A DNA stretch of 60,000 bases from Cryptomeria japonica (Eukaryota > Streptophyta > Pinopsida > Cupressales > Cupressaceae): assembly GCF_030272615.1 (NCBI RefSeq), contig NC_081408.1, forward strand, positions 607,734,173-607,794,172, read 5' to 3'. The stretch's first letter is position 1, and each line of letters opens with the position of its first letter. This document shows, piece after piece, positions 12,733 to 23,374 of this stretch. The notes under the pieces are model-generated. The model did no database searches. It had not been told where the DNA came from and saw only the letters and a program-made list of their open reading frames with translations. The position numbers and the translations under genes are program-made.

Positions 12733-13734
12733 TGTTAGGTCCCAGAGACAACTAAGAGCGGGGGGGGGGGGGGGGGGTGAGTTAGTTGTCTAATAAATTC
12801 AAACCAAAAATAACTTAACCAAACTTAGTGCTTAATATCAATAAACCAAAGTTAATGCTGGTAGATAGTTTATCAATTAATTGCAGTACCAGTAAATATT
12901 AATGGATGAAACAGAAAGACAATAATATCCACAACACATAACACCAGTATTTGTACGTGGAAACCCTATAAGGGGAAAAGACATGGTGGGAAACCTTACC
13001 CATAATCAGATGATACTACTACAAATAGTATGTGTATACAATAGGTGGTCTGCACATGCAGAAAGGCCAAGCGCCTAGAGCTCACTGCTCAAACACAAAT
13101 GGGAGTCACACTAGCTATAATGGGATGGCTAAATCCAATAATGATGTACTCCTCAAAATAGCATCTTCATATGTTGGATTCAGTACCGGTTCAGTTCTTA
13201 TATGTCTTCACAAAAACCTTCCTTCTACCTTCAAATGATGTATGCATGTATAACTCTGCTTATTCTCGCATATACCTTGTTACAACCCTTTTTCCAATTG
13301 CATATCAATCTTACAAATAAGATCTTACATATATACCAAAGCCTAGGACCAAAATGTATAGGTCGACTTAACAAAAGATATTACAATAAAACAATTTACA
13401 AGTAAAACAATAACCGATGCAATATACAATTCAAAATGTCAGCTTAATGCATTTACAACAATAATAAATCATCTCCATAGTGTGTCGTGTTGATCTGGAA
13501 TAGATAATATGCAAACATCAATATACCAATGAACAAATCTCCAAGACAAAGTGTCCAAATGATGTCTTCAACATAACCAAGTCTTTTCCATGTCATTCCA
13601 AGTGTCGGTGAACAAGATATCAGTGATTGTGCATAAGTAGCTTGTCAGTGAACATTGCCAATTCTCCAAGTGGCAGATTTTATAAGTGTTGACATCAATG
13701 ACAAAACCATATCAACATATCCAAAATACCAACA
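12733..13734 (-). repeat. 3' LTR of element B
   Basis: Begins TGTTAGGTCCC and ends ATACCAACA, immediately followed by the reverse complement of a purine tract. It matches 30587-31644 along its length, with small deletions. An 18-base G run (12760-12777) marks expansion of the C-rich block that precedes LTR ends in this Copia group. The shared LTR block (GTGGAAACCC...GGTGGGAAACC) is at about 12957-13000. Confidence 0.93.
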
Positions 13735-14021
13735 ATCTCCCCCTTTGGCATTAATGGAAACACAAGATGGAAAAACCATGAAAGTGCCAAAACAAAAATG
13801 CCAAAAACTAACAATCTCTCAAAAGAGATCATAACCAGAAATCAAAATTTAGATACAGAGAGTAATCAATCTCTCCCAAAACAATCTCTCCCTCTAGGAG
13901 TAACATGTGTTTTTCCATATAAATCTCTCCCCCTTTGACATAAAATGCCAAACCTATACAAAAACCAGGTTGAAATGCAAAATACCAACTTATTCAGTAT
14001 ACCAACTACTCCCCCTAAGAA
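13735..14021 (-). other. Multiple polypurine tracts of element B
   Basis: Read on the minus strand, three purine tracts lie between the RNase H stop and the 3' LTR: AAAGGGGGAGAT adjoining the LTR (about 13735-13746), TCAAAGGGGGAGAGA (about 13922-13937) and TTAGGGGGAGT (about 14009-14019). The one next to the LTR is the likely plus-strand primer. Repeated purine tracts in this position have been reported for the Sirevirus group of Copia elements, and element F shows the same pattern. Confidence 0.7.
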
Positions 14022-14095
14022 GTAGCTCTCCTCATCAAAGCCGGAGTAAAAGATTTATCTTTTAGTTCTGTCGGTTGATGATAAACATCAACTGT

Positions 14096-15780
14096 TTAAG
14101 TTTCCACCGATGGGGGTATGACCCCAAGCTGATCTCTAAGATATTCAAAGGTCTCCTTAGGCAAAGGCTTAGTGAAAATATTTGGAATCTGCTCTTTAGT
14201 ATTCACATAAACTAGTTTTACTTCTTTTGCTTCAACATTCTCTTTCAGAAAATTTAGTTTGATAGAGACATGTTTAGTTTTAGAATGTAGTACTGGATTC
14301 TTAGATATATCAATTGCTGTAGTGTTATCACAATAGATAGTTATAGGTTCTTTGCATTTTACCTTTATGTCCTTCAACATTTTCTTAAGCCATAATACCT
14401 GCATACAGTTAGTTGCCGCTGCAACATATTCTGATTCAGCTGTTGATAAGGATGTGCAACTTTGTTTCTTACTTAACCAAGAAATTAATCTGCTTCCAAG
14501 AAAAAATGCTCCGTCGGTGGTGCTTTTTCTCTCATCTACATCTACTGCCCAATTTGCATCTATTTATGCACATAATTTAAAGTTTTCATCTCTAAGATAC
14601 CATAGGCAAAGATTTGTAGTGCCCTGTAAGTACTGGAAAATCCTTTTTACTACTGGTTCATGATTTTCTTTATTATTACTCTGAAATCTTGAAACAACAC
14701 ATAATATCAGGTCTTGTTTGTGTCAAATACAGTAGGCCTCATATCATAGATTTGTATCTAGTCGGATTAACAGGTGTAGATTCATCCCTTAGTGATAATT
14801 TGTCATTTGTAGTCATAGGTGTGCTTACCAATTTAGAGTTTTCCATCCCAAATTTATTTAGTAACTCCATCAAGTACTTAGATTGACTCAAGAATATACC
14901 TTTATCAATCTGTGAAATCTGCAATCCTAAATTTTTTTTTATCTCTCCAATCATAGACATTTCAAATTCTTGCTACATTTCAATAGAAAAGTCTTTACAT
15001 AATCCATCTTCTCCTCCAAAGATTATATCATCAACATAAAATTCTATAATCAAGATGTCATCATTACTCACTTTATAGTATAAGTTGCTATCAGCATTAC
15101 CTTTAAAAAAACCAATCTTCAAAAGATATTTATCCAATCTAGCATACCAAGCTCTTGGAGCTTGCTTCGACCCATACAAAGCTTTCCTTAACCTGCAAAC
15201 CATATCTTTGTTATCTATCAAAGAAAATCCATCAAGTTGCTCAATGTAAACTTCTTCTTCAACATCTCCATTCAAAAATGCATATTTAATATCCATTTGA
15301 TATACTTTGTAGTTTTTGTGTGCTGCAAAAGCCAAGAATAATCTAACTGCCTCAATTCTAGCTACTGGTGCAAAGGTTTCATTGTAATCAATTCCTTCTT
15401 TCTGTGAATATCCCTTACACACCAGTCTTGCTTTATTTATGATTACCTTACCATATTCATTAATTTTGTTTCTGAATACCCATTTTCTTCCAATTACATT
15501 TTTGTCTTTAGGTAGGGGAACTAATGTCCATGTGTTATTCTTTTCAATTTGTTCTAATTCTTCTTCCATATCTTTAATCCAGTGTTTATCTTCACATGCC
15601 TCATTAATTGATGCTAGTTCAATTTGAGAAATAAGATATACATCTTCATTTGCCAGTCTTCCTCTTATCATAACTCCTTGATATTTGTTCCCAATTATCT
15701 AATCTTCAGAGTGGTTCAATCTTACATACCAAGGTGTCTTTGTTTGCTATTGTTCTTCAGTTATAGTGGAATTTTTAGAT
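14096..15780 (-). pseudogene. Copia reverse transcriptase and RNase H of element B
   Basis: Read from 15780 down. The RVT_2-type RT starts around [18 protein letters not shown] and includes [55 protein letters not shown] and [12 protein letters not shown]. The catalytic YVDD is intact at 15027-15038. A frame break follows at about 14965; the frame resumes with LGLQISQIDKGIF...STPM. Copia RNase H ends the ORF, with IYCDNTTAIDISKNPVLHSK near 14290 and a stop at about 14096. The middle of the connection region carries several stops. Upstream, the frame is cut at 15787 by element A and picks up again at 27240. The enzyme would copy element RNA to DNA; this copy is dead. Confidence 0.93.
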
Positions 15781-15786
15781 GATACC

Positions 15787-17412
15787 TGTAGCGTAGAAAT
15801 TAGGATTCATCAAAAGATAAGTATATATCAATCAAAACACTAAAAAATCAAAGCAATATCATTAGAACACTCATTGAAATGAACCTAATTCTAAAGCACA
15901 TTCAATAGAGGCACAAAAACAAAGCATTTAAAAGAAAATGTCATGCAAACCATATGCTTCTTCCATGCGGCTCCATTGTTGTTCTTTCCTCTTCAATGGG
16001 TTTGTGGATCTCACCTACAAGTGCTCTCACAATTGAAAGCAAAAAGCTCAAGAGTACTAGAAACGAAAGTTCGGTAGTTTGATAGAAATTCAGGATTCAT
16101 CAAGATTCGAAGGGGTTTGATTGAAAAAAACATCCAATTTATAGAAGAATTGGATAAATGACAAGATTGGCATGATGCAATTCAAATGGAAATTGCAAAT
16201 CAATATGACAAATTATGACAAATTATGCACTTTCCATGCACAATTTGATTGATTGTTAATTGATGACAAATTATGACACATTCTATGTCAAAATTGATTG
16301 ATTATCAATTATGACAATTTATGACAAATTGACATGCCATTCCCATAGAATTAGGAGATGAAATAGGAGGGAAAAGAAATTAGAAATTTGAGAAAATAGA
16401 AAATTGAAATTGATGAAAATTAGGAATTAGAAATTTAGGATTTAGTGAATTAATTAATAATTTTTCATTTATTAATCAATTCACAAAGAAGAATAATTAG
16501 CCAATTAAATAAAGATTTAATTGTAATGAGAAGACTTAGGATAAATAAGTAAATTATTTAATCCTAGAGGAAGAAATGGCAAATTAGGTTAAATGAATAA
16601 ATCATAAAACCCTAGAAGACGAATTAGAAATGCGAAAATGACAATTAGGTCTTGATTAAAGATAATTAATGTCATGATTTTGAATTGATAAATGACCAAT
16701 GCGATAAATGATTTGATTGATTAAATGTGCCAATTGACGAGGAACAATGACAAATTGATCCAAATTGACATAATTGAGACAGACAACGATCGATGACAAA
16801 TCGGTCGCAAAATGACAAAATTGACAAGTGGACAAGGATCGACAACAAAGTAGATTGCAAGATGACAAGATAATGACCACGATCGATGACAAATCGATCG
16901 CCAAAATGACAAGATTGATAACGACCACGATCAATGACAAATTGATCACAAGATGACAAGATCGAACATGACAACGATCGATGACAAATCGATCGTAAAA
17001 CGACAAGATTGAAGGATTGATGACAAATCGACAAGATTGATAAGAGGACAAAACCCTAATTAGGGTTGACAATGTCCAAAATGATAAGATTGATGATAAG
17101 ATTGATAAGATTGACAGGAGGACAAAACCCTAATTAGGATTGATGATGTCCAAAATGATGACAAATGAATATGCACATTGATGCGACAGGGTAAAATTAA
17201 TCAAAATCATGATTGGATAATGTTATCGACAAGACCAAATTCGAAGATGAGATGATTGAAGAATGTAGAAGAATGACTTGATGCTCGCAAATGATAAAAA
17301 TCAAGTGCATGACATAGGAGAAATGTTAATGCGACGCAAAAACCTAAAATGAGGCAATGCGCAAATGTTAAAGTATGACCTCGCAAGCGTTGACCATTTT
17401 TGGGTGTCTACA
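15787..17412 (-). repeat. 3' LTR of element A
   Basis: 1626 bp, TGTAGCGTAG...GGTGTCTACA, near-identical to 25609-27234. A U3-side tandem array of roughly 47-base units occupies about 16740-17045. The 138-codon open frame seen in both LTRs follows from their identity and falls in this repeat; I do not regard it as a gene. Confidence 0.96.
16740..17045. repeat. 47-base tandem repeat with GATCGAT palindromes in the LTR of A
   Basis: Five to six imperfect units with a period of about 46-48 bases (landmarks at 16788, 16835, 16881, 16929 and 16976). The core reads CGATCGATGACAAATCGATC, followed by GCAAAATGACAAGATTGA. In element orientation it starts about 370 bases into the LTR, in the presumed U3. 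The same array is at about 26562-26867 in the other LTR. Repeated palindromes in U3 could be factor-binding sites; this is inference. Confidence 0.8.
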
Positions 17413-20377
17413 TTTTGCCCCTCTTTGAGACAATGCGATTCTGAGCGTTGTTTCAAAGAACAATAACGAAAATGCCCCAAAAAATAACAATGACATATGC
17501 ATGCCCCCTCGAGGAATTGGCCGGAAACATGCAGAAAAGAGGCCAATTGATCGATAAAAATGATAGAATCGAACAGACTGACAATCGGAGATCGGATGCA
17601 TGACAGACAATCAATTTAAGGTGCACAAGACCGTGACCAACATAAGATGGAGAGGATGCACGTCCATCTATGCAATGACAAAGAGCTTTAAATGAGACCA
17701 AGAGGGTGAAAATGACTCATTTGCATTAGCTAAAGAGGAGGATTTGTTGCTCTGGACAAGGACACTTGCAGACAGATGGTGAACATTCCAATGGCAGATC
17801 ACCTTGGGGAACATGTACGTACATTCAGACGACCGGAGGACGCAGGAGCAGCTGTATGTATCTTGAAAACCCATGTTTTGAATATCATGAATTTAACACA
17901 TTTGCAGGACATTGCGGGGTGAGGAGGACAGAGGAAGCACCCAGTGACAGAGGCACGTGCTCCGTATGACAGACAGTGGACATTATGTAGTTTGACATTT
18001 TGTAGTCAGCCTGCGGGTCATACTTAGGACAGACAGTCCGATTTTGTACTCCGATATTATTATGATATGTGATATGATATGCATCGACATGATGGATGCA
18101 ATGTGTTATGACTTATGTTTTTTTGCATGTATGGATGCATTTTTATGTATTCGTATTTTTTTTTGATGCATTTATGAAATGAAATGGATAAAATGCTTGA
18201 TGTAATATGTGTGATGGAATTGTACTAACCAAATGGATGCAGGATGCAGCATATGTGCTTGGATATCGGAGCACTAGACCGAACTGACTATCCGACCGGA
18301 CGGAAGAAATGTTAGTAAGAAATGAGATGGAGGGCAGTTAGAGATGACGAAAAACTTGCTTTCAGTAATGCACTTTGTAGGTGAGAACCTTTATTTTAAT
18401 GTAGCAAAACGGATGCGCAGCATCATGGCATTGAAGGCCAGAGCTGAAATGCAACCCTTTTTGCAAAAGACAGACACATCATAGACAAGCAACAATCACA
18501 AAAAAAAAAAGAAAGAGATCATGAACCATCCCGGTCACTCTAAATCACTCAGTGACATCATCGAGCAACATAGGAACATGATCGAAGACAAATCAATAAA
18601 AAGATAAGATGCGCAAATTCAAACAAACAAACAAACATCTTGATCTTCATTGTCAAAAGTGGAACATGCTGATAGGACGATCATGCTGTCTGGTTTCAGG
18701 AAATGTGGTACCCCGTCTAAGAAAGGACACAGTCTGGTTTCGAGTATACCACACCCTGTATAAGACCCATGATAATGTGACAAGGACAAATGATTTTTAA
18801 TGCGGATATTCGATTGATAAGACAATTTGGATCAGTTTGAATGCTTGGTTTGAGTTGAAAAAGTTCATCTGTTAATGTGTGATTTCATTGAAGCACAGTG
18901 TTTGATGGCAAGTCGTTGGATGTATACTCAGTGAGCTGTCGATGCATAAAGGGAATACTTTATTGCAAAAATGCATGTTTTTGGTGTTTGGAGTTTTACA
19001 AATTTTTTTTGTGTTCATTCTTTTTTTTTCAGGACTTTATTTGATTTTTTTGACTTTTTTCAGGACATTTTTCAATTTTTTTGGATTTATTTCAGGACAT
19101 TATTTGATTTTTTTTTGGATTATTTCAGGAGATTATTTGATTTTTTTTTTGGATTGTTTCAGGAGATTATTTGATTTTTTTGAGAGTTTTTCAGGACTTT
19201 TTTGGATTTTTATGACTTTTTTTCAGGACATTTTTCAATTTTTAAGACTTTTTTCAGGACTTTTTTGGATTTTTATGACTTTTTTTCAGGACATTTTCCA
19301 ATTTTTATGGATTTTTTTCAGGACATTTTTAAATGTTTTTGAATTTTTTGCCCCCAATGTCTAGCAAGGCAAGGAATATGACAGGTGGATAAACAGGCTT
19401 GCTAAAATGTTGGTGGATAGAGGGAAGACAAAGGCCTTTTATCATGGAGACAATACAGATGCAATTTCCAAGGGCTATTGCATGATGGGACAAGAGACTG
19501 GATATGACAATGTAAAGCAGGAACACGGCATGAGGGACATGTCAAGAGGTTTTTTTTTTAAACTATGTTTAAATTTTGTGTCCTTATGTCAAATCAAGAT
19601 CAAGAATGAAAAAGAGTGTATGGATAGTGATAAGATATGGATAGGATAAGCAAGACCAAGAATGGATAAGGGACATGGACTGAAGGTCGGGGTAGGATAT
19701 GGGATAGTGGCAGAAAGTTGCAATAAGATAGGGAAAATGGATGGAAGGTTATAATAAGCAAATGGATAAATGACCAAAAGCTATGATAGACTGAAAGCTG
19801 CAAACAAGATACATGATGCTCATGACGATCGTCAGCCTTGTCAAGATCAAATGTGGAAAGAGGAAACTGGACATGAGGGATGATAGGACATGAAGGGTAA
19901 TGACATGGTATGATAGGATAATGAAGGGCGATAGGATATGAAGGAGTATGACATGGTATGATAGGATAATGGAACAATGAAGGACAAAAGGATATGGTAG
20001 GATAAAACCTACCCCCAAGTGTGGTGTGCAAGAAGTTCATAGATTACACATGATGCCTATTTGCCAGGTTTTCATCACGGTACTTGCCCAAGGTGTCTGT
20101 TTGCCAGGTTTTCACCAGTGGATGAATTATTTTTCTTTTTTTTTTTTTTTTTTGTCTTTTTCTTTTTTTTTACTTTTTTTTTGAATTTTTTTGACTTTTT
20201 CAATAGAAGATGGACACATGATAGAGGATGGAAGAAGGACTCAAGCATCTTTTTATTTGGATAGTAGCCTTGAAAAGAATGGACCATGACCTTTAAAAGT
20301 ATGCTCAAAGACGTTGGTAGGATAAGGACGTGTAAAATAAGATGAAACTAAGGCGAGGATTTATGCAAAGGATGGGA
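17413..20377. other. 3' noncoding part of element A
   Basis: Lies between the gag-like frame and the 3' LTR. The first bases after the LTR (TTTTGCCCCTCTTTGAG on +) are the complement of a purine tract AAAGAGGGGCAAAA, the likely plus-strand primer. The rest has no supported coding frame. It includes a 32-base-period T-rich array (19020-19345), a (GATA/GGATA)-rich stretch at 19610-20000, and a T-run at 20128-20200. Repeated phrases (GCCAGGTTTTCAYCA, 20064 and 20102) suggest local duplication. Confidence 0.7.
19020..19345. repeat. 32-base-period T-rich minisatellite in element A
   Basis: Ten copies of TTTCAGGAC/TTTCAGGAG begin at 19029, 19060, 19092, 19125, 19159, 19191, 19223, 19254, 19286 and 19318, spaced 31-34 bases, each followed by T-rich filler such as ATTTTTCAATTTTT or TTTTTTGGATTTTT. 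The period is not a multiple of three, so it is not a coding repeat. About 32 bases is close to three helical turns, so the T-tracts fall on one face of the helix and could favour curved DNA. Confidence 0.88.
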
Positions 20378-23374
20378 TCAAAGGGATGGAAGGATGGAAA
20401 ATATGCATTGGATAATGGATAGGGTATTGGAAGAATTAGGCTTGAGTGGATGGAAATGGTGGCAAGATCGACATTGGCACACACCTTGAGGGGTGATGAC
20501 TGATGGAGGAAAAATGGATCTCAGATTGTGAGATTTGGATGGAGGAATAGCTAGGGATTTTGGGACATAAGGGCCCAAAATGGAAGAAGAAGGTGATGGA
20601 GGAATAGACTTGGAAGGTTTGGATGGAGGAATAGCAATTTTGGATGCCAAGTTTGATGTTTCTCTTTGTGCTTCAAGGAGCTTCTTGGGAATCCACATGG
20701 TTTTTGATGCTTCATGCTTTTGTGGTTCCTTGGAGTGCATTACTTGCACAAGGGATTTAGGAACCCATATAGATTTTGACTTTGGTTTATTTTGCTCAGT
20801 GGGCCTTTGTGGCCTTTTGGATATTTCTTTATAGATCAAACTGGTCTTTGTTTTGACATGTCGATTATATTGGACATGTTGATCTTTGAATACATGTGGA
20901 TTGCTAGACTTATGATGCTTATATTTGGCATCCAAATTGCTTGGAGGAGGAAATGAATGTCGGTGTGGATAGGAATGATATGGAGTCATGTGGGATGGAT
21001 GAAATTTACTCAAGGATGTGTGCCTTTGCTGACCTTGTATAGAGGACGAAGGGATATAGGGACCTAGAATGGATGGAAGCGATGATGGGGAAGGTGGACA
21101 TTTGGATTTTGACTTTGAAGGGATACCAATGCCTTGAGTGTGAGCTTTGTAGCCATGACCATTAGTATACTCTTTTATATGAAGGGGTTCTTGCTTATGA
21201 AGGTCTACTCCTTTGCCTTTATCAATATCTTGACTTGTAGGATACTCTTTTCTTTGGGAAGAAGACGCGAGTTCATTATGAGGTGGATATGATATGAGAG
21301 AAACAATGAGATCTTGAAATGGATCGGATTGCACCAAAGTGGAAGAACCCATTGTTAATGTCAGGGGTTCATGAACATCTTGCACTGCCACGTTAGAATC
21401 ATGAGGGGGATTAGGATCATGAGGGGGACTAGGATTGTGTAGTAGACATGGTTCAATGATAGGCTCTTCAAGAGATGGAATGGAAGAAATAATGGGATCG
21501 TCAAAAGAAATGCAATCTTGGAGTGGATATGCGGGATTAGGACGTGGAGATGGAGGGACAAGTGGATCTTGTGGAGGATCTGAAGGAATGATAGGGTCTT
21601 GTGTTGGAAATGAATTTGGAAGGATACTTTGATCTTGGCAAGGAGGAAGATCATTGGATTCCTCTTTAAAATTACTTTGCTCTTGACTTTCAATGGGATC
21701 ATCGGAAAGGATGGAAGGGATATCTTGCTCTTGTTTAGGAAGTGGAATGTCAATGGGATTTGAAAGGACATTGTGTTCATGAAATGGAAGGGGATCGTTT
21801 GAGGTTAGATGGACTGGGATATCTTGATCTTGCTCGGGGAATGGAGTGTCAATGGGACTTTGGATATGATGGACAAGAATAGGAGAATCATCATGAGTTT
21901 CTGGGAAGATGGGGTCCTGGTCAACAATTGGATGGGATGATAAGGTTTCAGGATCTTGATCTTGATTTTCTTTAGGACACATATCTTCGTGCTCTAAATT
22001 ATCCTTTTGACATGAGGTTGGACTTTGGATATGCATGGAGGATTCTGACAAGGAATCAATGCTTTGGCATGAAGGAAATGCACTTTGAACATTTGCGATG
22101 GATTCTGGCAAGGAATCAATGCTTGAATATGAGGAAGAGGGACTTCAAATGGGGTCCTCTAAAACAGGTAATGGCAATAAAGTGCATGGTGGCATTGGGT
22201 CTTGTATTTTTGAAACATGACAAGGATGTGCATCATGAATTGGATTATCTTGGCAATCAATTATGGATAGCTCTTGGATAATTGCAGCCTTGGGTGTATT
22301 GTTTAATGAGGACAATATGGAAGGTTCTTGTGAAACTTTTAAAGGTGTAGGGATAGATGCCACTGGAGAGTCAATTTGTTTATGGGGGGATGAGGCATTG
22401 CTAGACATAAGTGTATTATCTTTATCTTCCTCAAAAGACTCACTTAGTTGTTTCCTTAAGAGCATTGCAATAAGGCCACCCTTCTTTTTAGGTTTTGACA
22501 TGATTGGACTTGGAATTTGAACTTGTTTTTGATTTGATGTCATGTTTTGATATTGGACTTGATGTTGATCAGATTGGTTTGACATGTTTGAAACTTGGGT
22601 TGGTGTGTGTTGCAACCTTTGTTTTTGAATGTTTTGTGGCAGTTACTGACATTGATATGTTGATTGAACTTGAACTTGTTTTTGATTTGATGTCATTTTC
22701 TGATATTGAACTAGATGTTGATCATTTTGGTTTGACATGTTCAAAATTCAGCTTGGTGCATGTTGCAAGTTTTGTTTTTGAATTGGTGATTGTGGTTGTT
22801 GACATTGATATTCCACCATTGGTTGAACCATTTGTTGACATTGTATAGTTGGTTGGACATATTGTTGAAATTGAACCATTGGTTGTGTCATTGGTTGTGA
22901 TGGTTGAAAATATGATTGATAGTAAACACCTTCTTGTTCTTGTTGTGGAGGCACATAATGTTGAAATTGATGTTGTCTCCTTTCTTGTAATTGTTTCATC
23001 ATCTCTATTTGGGAGAGGAGAGCTGGTATGTCTGATCGTTCAAGAAGAGATCTTACATTAATTGGCTCAAAATTTGGATTTCGACTTGGAAATTTTTGAA
23101 ACATTTTGGACATTTGAGATCTTATCTTCTCACTGTTTATCACTTTTTGCTCCAATATCTCCTTTTCTTGAGCTAGTTTCTCCTCTAGTTTTTGTATTTG
23201 GACATTTAAATCATCATGATAAGTTTGACCGATATTGCCTTGTTGTTGGGTTGGATATAATTGTGATTGCCTTGGATTAAAATTTGATTGCATTGTCGGT
23301 TGATATGTCAAACTTTGTTGCATCATTGGTGCTTGGAACCTTGTTTCAATAGACATGTCACTATGCAAATGCAA
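20378..23374 (-). pseudogene. Gag-like Gln/Pro/Ser-rich protein of element A
   Basis: One frame of 999 codons from ATG 23374 to the stop at 20378, broken by three stops (22748-22750, 22643-22645, 22145-22147). The N-terminal 210 residues are Gln/Met-rich and include a coiled coil (QIQKLEEKLAQEKEILEQ). Next comes a tandem duplication of about 51 codons built on NMSNQ...MTSNQKQVQ, then a basic SKPKKKGG motif, then about 580 residues rich in Pro, Ser, Gln and Asp with imperfect 30-40-residue repeats (PIDTPFPEQDQDIP, PIDIPLPKQEQDIP), paired W-[VI]-P-K motifs and paired LGPY[IV]P motifs. It ends with a Cys/His cluster, VCQCRSCHHFHP. There is no CCHC knuckle. Position and lack of other ORFs suggest it replaces Gag; the function is unknown. 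Confidence 0.7.

Noticed and set aside
16656-17072. A 138-codon minus-strand frame also present at 26478-26894
   Set aside because: Both copies lie in the LTRs of element A, so their agreement reflects LTR identity, and the frame is a translation of the 47-base repeat array.
19020-19345. Regularly spaced repeats resembling a CRISPR array
   Set aside because: The repeats are about 9 bases, the spacers are T-rich and similar to each other, and the locus is inside a plant retrotransposon.
18942-19364. A 140-codon Phe-rich frame with membrane-like character
   Set aside because: It is the translation of the T-rich 32-base repeat; the period is not a multiple of three and there is no start context.
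21361-21780. Minus-strand 139-codon frame and several + frames overlapping the element A ORF
   Set aside because: They are shifted shadows of the 999-codon gag-like frame, which is much longer and has the consistent composition and repeats.
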